A DNA stretch of 19,997 nucleotides, from assembly GCA_964630025.1 (NCBI GenBank), contig CAZVRG010000019.1, positions 1 through 19,997 on the forward strand. The letters are read 5' to 3'. Source of the DNA: VMFP01 sp964630025 (GTDB lineage Bacteria; Patescibacteriota; Andersenbacteria; UBA10190; CAIZMI01). Made by a program: the position numbers and the translations under genes. This document shows, piece by piece, positions 13,630 through 19,501 of the stretch (position 1 is its first letter; every line of letters starts with the position of its first letter). A model generated the notes under the pieces. It worked only from the letters and a program-made list of their open reading frames with translations. It did no database searches and had not been told where the DNA came from.

Positions 13630-13733
13630 GCATTCGTAGACTTCTTACCTCTTCTTCCTTGCTCGGTACTCGCTCCAGCCCTTCGCATCTCATCGCGTTT
13701 CTGCGGTTTTTACATACACCCTCCATTTTCCTT
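13630..13733. other. Non-coding stretch between two related hairpins
   Basis: Part of a 377-base region without a gene (13527-13903). This piece is pyrimidine-rich on the plus strand and shows no start with convincing codon use on either strand. It lies between two hairpins that share a loop sequence, the second of which ends in T6, so it could be the body of a short plus-strand RNA. There is no clear promoter for one. Confidence 0.3.
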
Positions 13734-13791
13734 ACCGAAGGCTCACGAGTTCTGGGGCCCACGAGACTTTAGAACTCGTTCGGTGTTTTTT
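13734..13791 (+). terminator. Intrinsic terminator with the same 14-base loop and a T6 tract
   Basis: Stem ACCGA (13734-13738) plus ACGAGTTCT (13745-13753) pairs with AGAACTCGT (13771-13779) plus TCGGT (13780-13784), with a 6-base bulge on the left arm. The loop is GGGGCCCACGAGACTTT (13754-13770), and TTTTTT follows at 13786-13791. The stem sequence differs completely from the previous hairpin, while the first 14 loop bases are identical. Confidence 0.65.
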
Positions 13792-13867
13792 GGCACTCTA
13801 CACTGGCGCATCCTGCTCCGTTTTTGCAGTCTCGTCGCGCTTCCCTCCGTTAGCTTTTAGAGCTCTG

Positions 13868-13896
13868 TTCGCTTTCAGCTCCGTGTACGGTACAGT
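13868..13896 (+). promoter_or_regulatory. Candidate promoter of the His-rich protein gene, leaderless
   Basis: TTCGCT (13868-13873), a 17-base spacer and TACAGT (13891-13896), ending seven bases before the ATG at 13904. No Shine-Dalgarno is visible. Confidence 0.45.
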
Positions 13897-13903
13897 GTCC
13901 AAT

Positions 13904-14383
13904 ATGCGGAAAGAACACCTGGTGGTTGCAGGAGTGATCGGGGGTTCCTTGCTCCTTATGGCTGGTCTTGCCGCTCTTGGCGGGCGATCGAGACAGCCGA
14001 TTGCGGATGTCACAGCGGCGTGTGTGCAGCACGACGGTGTTGGCATGCATATCCATTCGCAGCTGAAGATTGTTATCGATGGATCAGAGCGCGCTATTCC
14101 TTCCGTCATTGGTATCTCGCCCGGATGTATGCGCCCGATTCACACCCACGACGACACCGGGAAAATTCATGCGGAATTTCCAACAATACAAGAGGTGGGC
14201 TTGGGACAGTTCTTCCAGATTTGGGGGCAGCCGTTTTCCAAAGAACAGATTCTTGATCGCGTGATTGGTGCAGACGACACGCTTCGCGTCACGGTGAATG
14301 ATCAGGAAACGGCGGAATGGGACCAGCTCCTTCTGCATGACGGGGATGCCATCATGATCGATATCCGGAAAAAGACTGAATAG
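13904..14383 (+). CDS. Membrane-anchored His-rich protein of unknown function
   Basis: A 159-residue protein with an N-terminal transmembrane anchor (about 5-26, LVVAGVIGGSLLLMAGLAAL) and an exported domain of about 125 residues. The domain has a metal-site look: GMHIHSQLKIVIDG (H49, H51), then CMRPIHTHDDTGKIHAE (C75, H80, H82, H89), then LGQFFQIWGQPFSKEQILD. I recall similar uncharacterised proteins in other uncultured bacteria and archaea but know no name. The clustered His and Cys residues suggest binding of copper or another transition metal outside the membrane; that is inference. The ATG at 13904 follows TACAGT by seven bases; the frame is open further upstream but runs through the promoter and lacks protein-like composition. 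It precedes the sigma factor, which has its own promoter. Confidence 0.85.
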   Translation: MRKEHLVVAGVIGGSLLLMAGLAALGGRSRQPIADVTAACVQHDGVGMHIHSQLKIVIDGSERAIPSVIGISPGCMRPIHTHDDTGKIHAEFPTIQEVGLGQFFQIWGQPFSKEQILDRVIGADDTLRVTVNDQETAEWDQLLLHDGDAIMIDIRKKTE

Positions 14384-14425
14384 GCATTCCTGCGGCGCGG
14401 TTGTCAACGCGAAAAAACAAGCGGG

Positions 14426-14453
14426 TGGACATGCATGGCGCGGCGCGTACACT
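14426..14453 (+). promoter_or_regulatory. Candidate sigma factor promoter, leaderless
   Basis: TGGACA (14426-14431), a 16-base spacer and TACACT (14448-14453), ending exactly six bases before the ATG at 14460. No Shine-Dalgarno is visible. Confidence 0.5.
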
Positions 14454-14459
14454 AGCAGC

Positions 14460-15368
14460 ATGCGTACTGGGGGTACACACGGAAACACACGCGTTCCCGC
14501 GGCGCAACGTTCAAGAAAGCGCCGCGAGACGCACGAAACGGCAGCGTCAACGCTGTCGCTGTATCTCCGCGAGATTGGCGAGCGGAAGCTGTTGAATGCT
14601 GACGAGGAAAAGACGTTAGCCAGGCGCATCCGTACCGGAGATGATGCTGCACGGCAAGAACTTATCGAGTCGAACCTGCGGCTTGTGGTGCATATTGCAA
14701 AACGGTATGCGCGTCGCGATGATCCCGAGCTGTTTATGGATCTTATCCAGGAAGGAAACATGGGTCTCTTTCGGGCGGTAGATCGCTTTGATCCGACAAT
14801 GGGCACGCGCTTTTCCACCTACGCAACGCATTGGATCCGTCAGGCGATTCAGCGGGCGCTCACCAAGAGTCGTACCATTCGCATTCCGGAACACGTGCTC
14901 GAAGCGCTTGCACGGATGCGCAAGGCGCGATACCGGCTCTACCAGGAATTGGGGCGACAGCCCACAACTGCGGAACTTGCGGCAGAAATTGGCATCTCCG
15001 AACAGGAGTTGCTCCGGCTGGAAGACGCCGCACAGGAAACGGTTTCGCTAGAGAAACCGATTCGCAGTGGTGACGAAGGAGAAGAAGCAGAGCTTGGTAC
15101 GGTGATTGCCGATCTTGAGACGCCCGAGCCCGACATGGTCGCGCATCAAGGCATTGTCAAACGCCACGTCCGCGACATTGTTGAAGAACTGCCTCCCCGC
15201 GACCGAAGGATTGTGGCGCTTCGCTTCGGTCTCGGCAATGGCACGCCGAAAACGCTCGCGGAAGTTGCAAAGGAATTCGGGATTAGCCGCGAGCGCGTGC
15301 GGCAAATTCAGGAGCGCGCGCTCGAGCGCATCCGCGTGAAAGAGGCTGCGGAGTCACGATTGCGGTAG
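14460..15368 (+). CDS. RNA polymerase sigma-70 family factor (RpoD/SigA-like)
   Basis: This sigma factor directs RNA polymerase to promoters. The 302-residue product has a basic N-tail without region 1.1, region 1.2 (LSLYLREIGERKLLNADEE, 32-50), region 2 (LRLVVHIAKRYA, DLIQEGNMGLFRAVDRFDPT, FSTYATHWIRQAIQRA, 73-133), region 3 (SRTIRIPEHVLEALARMRK, ELGRQPTTAELAAEIGIS), and region 4 (LPPRDRRIVALRFGL and a helix-turn-helix TLAEVAKEFGISRERVRQIQ, 265-284). This matches primary-type sigma factors. Oddities lie in region 2.4: the usual TYATWW is TYATHW, and the Thr of QAITR is Gln. Both positions are tied to -10 recognition in E. coli (W433, T440). It may be the housekeeping factor; another could exist elsewhere. 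Confidence 0.93.
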   Translation: MRTGGTHGNTRVPAAQRSRKRRETHETAASTLSLYLREIGERKLLNADEEKTLARRIRTGDDAARQELIESNLRLVVHIAKRYARRDDPELFMDLIQEGNMGLFRAVDRFDPTMGTRFSTYATHWIRQAIQRALTKSRTIRIPEHVLEALARMRKARYRLYQELGRQPTTAELAAEIGISEQELLRLEDAAQETVSLEKPIRSGDEGEEAELGTVIADLETPEPDMVAHQGIVKRHVRDIVEELPPRDRRIVALRFGLGNGTPKTLAEVAKEFGISRERVRQIQERALERIRVKEAAESRLR

Positions 15369-15381
15369 AGGTACACGCGCA

Positions 15382-15545
15382 GTCCCGCCTTGCGCGCCGG
15401 GATCTCTCGCGCTGACACTCGCCCCGCCCAGCGTGCGGGGCTCGTTGCGGCTCACCCTCTCGCTCTCCTCGGCCTTTCAACCTCGGAACCATGCCCGCTC
15501 GAGGGTTCGACGCCAGCGCGAGAGACCGCCGGCGCTGGCGGGGAC
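15382..15545. repeat. Long imperfect inverted repeat between the sigma gene and metK
   Basis: Three nested complementary blocks make an arm of about 32 bases on each side of a 99-base loop: GTCCCGCC (15382-15389) with GGCGGGGAC (15537-15545, one bulge), GCGCCGG (15394-15400) with CCGGCGC (15529-15535), and TCTCTCGCGCTG (15403-15414) with CAGCGCGAGAGA (15514-15525). Inside the loop is GCCCCGC/GCGGGGC (15421-15441). The right arm can alternatively form CGCCAGCGC/GCGCTGGCG (15511-15540), a terminator-like hairpin just after metK. No gene is seen in this 182-base spacer. Confidence 0.6.
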
Positions 15546-15550
15546 CCCAA

Positions 15551-16735
15551 TTAGTCCACGATGGCCCGGAGCGGCTGGTGAATTTCCGCAACGCTTGAGC
15601 GCGGCTGTTCCGCTGTAAGAGGGAGTGAGCGCTCCCAAGAAAATTCTTTGCGGCCGAAGTGTCCGTATGCCGCCGTTGGGCGGTACTGCGGACGGCGCAA
15701 TGCGAGCCGGTCAAGAATTGCTGCCGGCCGAAAGTCCACCGTGCGTTCGAGAAGCGCGCAAATCTCCTCATCCGAACGCGTTCCCGTGCCGAATGTGTCA
15801 ACAAACAATGAGACGGGGTCAGCACGGCCGATCACATACGCCACTTGAATCTCGCAGCGGTCCGCGAGTCCCGCATCCACGACGGACTTCGCGGCTTGCC
15901 TGGCAGCATATGCGCCGCTGCGGTCAACCTTTGTCGGGTCTTTTCCGGAGAAACATCCGCCGCCGTGACGGGCAGAACCGCCATACGTGTCCACAATAAT
16001 CTTCCTTCCAGTCAAGCCCGAATCTCCCACCGGTCCGCCGATCACGAACCGGCCGGTCGGATTGATGAAGAATTGCGTGTTCTGGAGCAACGCAGCAGGA
16101 ACAATCGGTGTAATCACCTGTTCGACTACCGCCTCGTGCAACATGGTGGCCGATACGTCTTCACTGTGTTGCGTGGAGATGACGATCGTCGGGATACGCA
16201 CCGGTACGCCGTCTTCATACTCCACCGTCACTTGCGTTTTTCCATCCGGACGCAGAAACGGCAGAATGTTCTGCTTCCGCACGGTTGCAAGACGATGCGC
16301 GAGCTGATGCGCAAGCGTGATGGGCAAAGGCATGCGCTGCTCGGTTTCCTTGGTGGCGTAGCCGAACATCATGCCCTGGTCGCCAGCGCCCAACACGCCG
16401 CCGTTGCCGCCCGTCTCCACGCCCTGCGCAATGTCCGGTGATTGCCGGGAGAGCAGCACGCGCACCGCACACGCATCTGCCGAAAATCCAAGAGCGGGAT
16501 CAGTGTATCCAATATCGCGAATCACCTGACGCGCGAGCGCTTCTGCATCGAAACGAGCGTTTGTGGTGACTTCACCCACAATAAACACTGTGTTGTCTTT
16601 CACCATCGTTTCTGCGGCCACCTTCGAACGCGGATCTTCCGCGAGACAGGCGTCGACAATCGCATCCGAGATCTGATCACAGATCTTGTCGGGGTGTCCT
16701 TCGGTTACGGATTCAGAGGTAAAGCGATACCGCAT
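15551..16735 (-). CDS. metK: S-adenosylmethionine synthetase (methionine adenosyltransferase)
   Basis: MetK makes S-adenosylmethionine from ATP and methionine. The 394-residue product has all family landmarks: FTSESVTEGHPDKICDQISD (5-24), VIVGEVTT-type VFIVGEVTTNA, GAGDQGMMFGYAT (the adenine-binding GAxDQG motif), TQVTVEY, FVIGGPVGDSGLTGRKIIVD, the P-loop-like GGGCFSGKDPTKVDRSGAY, and AYVIGRADPVS. The ATG at 16735 is set by the conserved start MRYRFTSESVTEGHPDK. The frame is open upstream for another 66 codons, but that part is the poly-proline region of the neighbouring gene read in another frame. A -10-like TACGCT ends seven bases before the ATG. Together with msrA and msrB this makes methionine chemistry prominent here, but the genes are not linked in an operon. 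Confidence 0.97.
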   Translation of the reverse strand: MRYRFTSESVTEGHPDKICDQISDAIVDACLAEDPRSKVAAETMVKDNTVFIVGEVTTNARFDAEALARQVIRDIGYTDPALGFSADACAVRVLLSRQSPDIAQGVETGGNGGVLGAGDQGMMFGYATKETEQRMPLPITLAHQLAHRLATVRKQNILPFLRPDGKTQVTVEYEDGVPVRIPTIVISTQHSEDVSATMLHEAVVEQVITPIVPAALLQNTQFFINPTGRFVIGGPVGDSGLTGRKIIVDTYGGSARHGGGCFSGKDPTKVDRSGAYAARQAAKSVVDAGLADRCEIQVAYVIGRADPVSLFVDTFGTGTRSDEEICALLERTVDFRPAAILDRLALRRPQYRPTAAYGHFGRKEFSWERSLPLTAEQPRSSVAEIHQPLRAIVD

Positions 16736-16742
16736 GGCTGGT

Positions 16743-16748
16743 AGCGTA
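16743..16748 (-). promoter_or_regulatory. Candidate metK promoter (-10), leaderless
   Basis: TACGCT on the minus strand ends seven bases before the metK ATG, within the 38-base gap after the upstream gene. A weak TCGGCA lies 17 bases upstream. No Shine-Dalgarno and no room for a SAM riboswitch. Confidence 0.45.
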
Positions 16749-16773
16749 CAGGAAGACACACTCTCTGCCGAGC

Positions 16774-17874
16774 TTATTGTTGTTCTTGAAAGCGGGGGAG
16801 GATGAGTCCGGGAGTGAGCGGTGGGCCCGGCGGAGGGGGAGGCGGGGGTGGCGGGGTACCGGAACCTACCTGGATGTTTTTTTGGAATATCTCCCCGAAG
16901 TATGTTGGGCCACCTCGTGAAATCATTGACCAATCAAAAGCGTATACTCCGGGAGTCGCAGGCGCTCGCCCGGAGAAGGAAAACGTATATGTTTCTTGAG
17001 GTCGGACAACGATGTACGTGAGTTGGCGGATCCACGCCTGCAATTCAGAAAGTTTGGTATATGTAAACGGGGGAATCTCAACATATGCAAGTCCCCACCG
17101 CGTGTTTCTCCGCGGGTTTTCTGATCCCAAATAATACGGTTGGTGAAGTGGTTGTGTGGTAAACGGTGGTCGGCGTATTTGATAATGTGCGCCATTCATT
17201 AGCCAGCCACGCGTTCCTGTGTTTTTCATGGTGATATTCGCACTAAACGTCTGACCAGGGTCAACGACAGAAGGAACGTCGGATCCCACAACCGCAGCAT
17301 CGTTATATGAGCATACAAATGTCTGTGGAGATTCTTGTAGGCGTGCGTATCGACGAGGATTCTTTGCGTTGACTGCGTACGCGTACACATGGCGAAGTAC
17401 TCCATCAGAGAAAGACTCCGGGAATTGAAAATAAAACCCGTGGTGTGTTGTGCCACCGCAGTACCGCTTTACTTCATTCTCGGCGCGCTGATCAGGTGCT
17501 CGCTGATCGGCGAGAACTTCAGCAAAAAAATATTTCTCATCGGGAAGCTTTCGTGCCTCTTGTAGAGTAAGTTGGCGATCCACTGCGTAGAGGCGGATCT
17601 TCACGGGCTGTCGAAACTTGTCATTGTCACACGCCGCTCCGTATGTGATCGCCTGTCGATCGGTTCCGAAATTCACACCAGGGAGACTTGTGGGAAAGTT
17701 TGGATACTGACGTGCGTAGTACTCCTGCGACTCTGTTCTGCAATCCAGCGAATAGTGTCTGCCGAGTGGGTATGTCGGTCCGGCGCATCCGCCTCCCAAC
17801 AGCGCGAGTCCGCCAATGAGCAGGACCATCCGCGTAACGGGAGAACGCCAAGTGAGTATGTTCGGCCAGCGCAT
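16774..17874 (-). CDS. Candidate lipoprotein with NBR1-type Ig-like domain and poly-proline tail
   Basis: A 366-residue exported protein. A basic N-terminus and hydrophobic core (MVLLIGGLALLGGGC, Cys30) look like a lipoprotein signal, though GGGC is a weak lipobox. Residues about 31-190 are an unrecognised domain with several cysteines (SLDCRTES, GAACDND, RYCGG, FVCSYND). Residues about 195-330 match the pattern of the Ig-like domain of NBR1: SVVDPGQTFSANITMKNTGT near its start and APATPGVYAFDWSMISRGG near its end, then FGEIFQKNIQV. The tail has nine prolines in a row followed by GPPLTPG. ATG 17874 is preferred over the TTG at 17892. A -10-like TAGAAT (17897-17902) lies 22 bases before it. 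metK follows 38 bases downstream with its own promoter. Function unknown; probably a surface binding protein. Confidence 0.78.
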   Translation of the reverse strand: MRWPNILTWRSPVTRMVLLIGGLALLGGGCAGPTYPLGRHYSLDCRTESQEYYARQYPNFPTSLPGVNFGTDRQAITYGAACDNDKFRQPVKIRLYAVDRQLTLQEARKLPDEKYFFAEVLADQRAPDQRAENEVKRYCGGTTHHGFYFQFPESFSDGVLRHVYAYAVNAKNPRRYARLQESPQTFVCSYNDAAVVGSDVPSVVDPGQTFSANITMKNTGTRGWLMNGAHYQIRRPPFTTQPLHQPYYLGSENPRRNTRWGLAYVEIPPFTYTKLSELQAWIRQLTYIVVRPQETYTFSFSGRAPATPGVYAFDWSMISRGGPTYFGEIFQKNIQVGSGTPPPPPPPPPGPPLTPGLILPRFQEQQ

Positions 17875-17896
17875 GTATGTTGAGGTCGTCAACCGT

Positions 17897-17902
17897 ATTC
17901 TA
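17897..17902 (-). promoter_or_regulatory. Candidate -10 for the NBR1-Ig lipoprotein gene
   Basis: TAGAAT on the minus strand, 22 bases before the ATG at 17874, with a poor -35. A DnaA-box-like TTGTCCACA (17923-17931, plus strand) lies just upstream. The rest of the divergent spacer (to 18003) holds a nested inverted repeat, AGGCC/GGCCT around TAGGCG/CGCCTA (17939-17987), of unknown meaning. Confidence 0.3.
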
Positions 17903-18003
17903 CTTGGTTTCGCGCAGGAAAGTTGTCCACAATGGGAAAGGCCAGAGGCTATAGGCGCGACACGTTCGCCACTCTCGCCTACGGCCTGCCAGCCGCAACG
18001 GCC

Positions 18004-18032
18004 TTGTTGGAGGCGAATCCCTCCAGTACGCT
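18004..18032 (+). promoter_or_regulatory. Candidate promoter of the Ser/Pro-rich surface protein gene
   Basis: TTGTTG (18004-18009), a 17-base spacer and TACGCT (18027-18032). The hexamer ends six bases before a TTG start codon at 18039. Confidence 0.5.
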
Positions 18033-18038
18033 AAGCGA

Positions 18039-18653
18039 TTGCTCAGCGCATTTTCCATGCATCCTCTTCTCCTTCTTGGTGCCATCATTCTTGCGGGTAT
18101 CTCTGCGGCAGGCGGGTATCTCTTTAGCCGTCGCGATGCATTTCCCGTATCGCCGAGTCCGTCCGAAACAGTTTCTCCATCGCCCTCGCCGAGCATTGCT
18201 CCAAAACCTTCTCCCGCTGTTTCTTCTCCAGCAATTGTTCTCTCACCGATCATTCGCGGAGATACAACAGTCGCGCCAGCATCGCCGACACCCACGCCGG
18301 CTCCGACCGCGCAACCAACCCCGTCTGCAGACGTACGCGTGGGTTTTGTTGATCTTCCATCTGCTGTGCGTTCTGGTCAGGCCTTTACGGTGCGCTGGCA
18401 GGTAGACGGGCCGAGCGGAACGCATATTGAGAAAACAACGCTCGAGACGCGAACGGAGACACCTGCCGGGGGGTCATCCGGAACCTCTTCCTCCAGCGTC
18501 ACAACAAATACATTTCGCGGCGCTTCTGTGCCGCATACGTTTTCCACGAGACTCGCATTTGGTGGAAACGCGCGTAGCATCACGCTGACGGTTGATGCGA
18601 CGGTCAACGGCATTGTCGTGACCGCTCCTCCGGTGACATTCCCCATCAACTAA
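18039..18653 (+). CDS. Membrane-anchored Ser/Pro/Thr-rich surface protein
   Basis: A 204-residue protein with a transmembrane anchor (about 8-29, HPLLLLGAIILAGISAAGGYLF), a low-complexity linker rich in Pro, Ser, Thr and Ala (about 36-97), and a C-terminal beta-rich domain of about 105 residues (VGFVDLPSAVRSGQAFTVRW, then SITLTVDATVNGIVV) that looks Ig-like. The linker probably spans the cell wall. The start is TTG 18039 if the gene is leaderless, since TACGCT ends six bases before it; ATG 18057 is the alternative and gives 198 residues. No LPXTG-like sorting signal or C-terminal hydrophobic tail is present, so it is not an obvious substrate of the convergent sortase gene. Function unknown. 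Confidence 0.78.
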   Translation: MLSAFSMHPLLLLGAIILAGISAAGGYLFSRRDAFPVSPSPSETVSPSPSPSIAPKPSPAVSSPAIVLSPIIRGDTTVAPASPTPTPAPTAQPTPSADVRVGFVDLPSAVRSGQAFTVRWQVDGPSGTHIEKTTLETRTETPAGGSSGTSSSSVTTNTFRGASVPHTFSTRLAFGGNARSITLTVDATVNGIVVTAPPVTFPIN

Positions 18654-18654
18654 C

Positions 18655-18672
18655 CGCGCCTCATGAGGCGCG
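18655..18672. terminator. Palindromic hairpin between convergent genes
   Basis: CGCGCC TCATGA GGCGCG is a perfect 18-base palindrome. It begins one base after the surface-protein stop codon and contains the sortase stop codon. There is no U-tract; it may act as a weak shared terminator. Confidence 0.4.
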
Positions 18673-19371
18673 CTGCGGCCGAACGGCAAGGCGGGCGGTT
18701 TCGACAAGCTCTGCGTCAATCACGATGCGTTGCTCCGTTGTCCAGAGCGGCCAACAACTAATGAGGGCGAGGCGAGGGCGATCTGCGGCAGAATCAAGAA
18801 ACGGCGTGATGCGCGGGTTGATGCGCCGCTGGCCCGTGACGCGGTACGTATACCGCATGTCCTGATGATCCACAGCGATTGTATCGCCGGCGCGCAGTGT
18901 TCCCGCGCGCAGAAAGGCAAATCGGTATGGGCCTTTCCACGGTTCCCCGGTGGAGTGTCCGGCGATCACTACAACCCCTCGTTCGCCAGGAGTAACGCCG
19001 TTCGGATAGCGGACCACTCCGACTAACAGTGTGCGCAAGACGTCGCTATCTTTCAGCGATGGCGCAACTGCGAGTGGAAGGCGCAGTGAGAGCGCGGGAA
19101 TGCGGATCCAATTTCCCCGATCGGCGGTTTCGACCGCGGCAAGAATGCGCGGTGCCGGTATCGATGCCGAGCGAAGGCGGGGAGTCGTACGCGCTTGGTA
19201 CAGCGCCGTCGAAACAGATCCCGCCACGGGAAGCGTTGGGCGATAGGAGGCGTGAGCGAAGAGATCGCGCATGCCGCGGCCGATGAAGAACGAGAGCATG
19301 CTGACGCCGCACGCAGTGAGCAGAAAGCCCATCAGCAATCCTATCGGGCGGGAACGGGCGGAGTGGGACAT
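18661..19371 (-). CDS. Sortase family transpeptidase
   Basis: Sortases cleave a sorting signal and attach surface proteins to the cell wall or to each other. The 236-residue product has an N-terminal transmembrane helix (about 10-30, IGLLMGFLLTACGVSMLSFF) and a C-terminal catalytic domain at about 88-225. That domain has WIRIPALSLRLPL at the start, the catalytic His in VVVIAGHST (H139), the catalytic Cys in LALISCWP (C206, in place of the TLxTC form) and the catalytic Arg in TTEQR (R215). The CWP context resembles sortases with a LVTCWPP motif common in uncultured bacteria. The ATG at 19371 puts the anchor at the N-terminus; an upstream in-frame extension is not protein-like. No clear promoter or Shine-Dalgarno. 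No sorting-signal substrate is seen in the window. Confidence 0.92.
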   Translation of the reverse strand: MSHSARSRPIGLLMGFLLTACGVSMLSFFIGRGMRDLFAHASYRPTLPVAGSVSTALYQARTTPRLRSASIPAPRILAAVETADRGNWIRIPALSLRLPLAVAPSLKDSDVLRTLLVGVVRYPNGVTPGERGVVVIAGHSTGEPWKGPYRFAFLRAGTLRAGDTIAVDHQDMRYTYRVTGQRRINPRITPFLDSAADRPRLALISCWPLWTTEQRIVIDAELVETARLAVRPQRAS

Positions 19372-19501
19372 ACGAAAGATTGTTATGGTGGAGCGTCTTG
19401 TGCTCTTCGTCAACCGCGAGGCAGCATGCATACGCGGATGCCGTCGCGCTCCCCCCAAGGTTTCGTAAAAGCGTCTATCATGACGCACAAGGGCGTACAC
19501 C
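19372..19501. other. Divergent spacer between the sortase and GH130 genes
   Basis: Contains an imperfect hairpin (CGCGA-GGCA, 19415-19423, with TGCC-G-TCGCG, 19439-19448) and a -10-like TATCAT (19476-19481) followed by AAGGG (19489-19493), which could serve the plus-strand gene as promoter and Shine-Dalgarno. No gene is seen here. Confidence 0.3.

Noticed and set aside
13790..13903. Longer N-terminus for the His-rich protein from an upstream in-frame start
   Set aside because: It would place coding sequence over the T6 tract and the candidate promoter, and it puts a poor second hydrophobic segment before a normal anchor.
14384..14425. Terminator between the His-rich gene and the sigma gene
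   Set aside because: A short imperfect hairpin (CGCGGTT/AACGCG) is followed by A6 rather than T on the plus strand, so it does not fit a plus-strand intrinsic terminator.
15495..15530. tRNA-like GGTTCGA sequence
   Set aside because: The flanking bases do not form a T-arm or acceptor stem, and no anticodon arm is present. No tRNA was found in the window.
16822..16858. G-rich tract that could be a G-quadruplex or simple repeat
   Set aside because: It is explained by the proline codons of the lipoprotein tail on the minus strand; a structural role is possible but nothing else supports it.
16736..16933. Upstream extension of metK by 66 codons
   Set aside because: It is the lipoprotein poly-proline region read in another frame; MetK proteins begin at the MRYRFTSESVTEGHPDK block.
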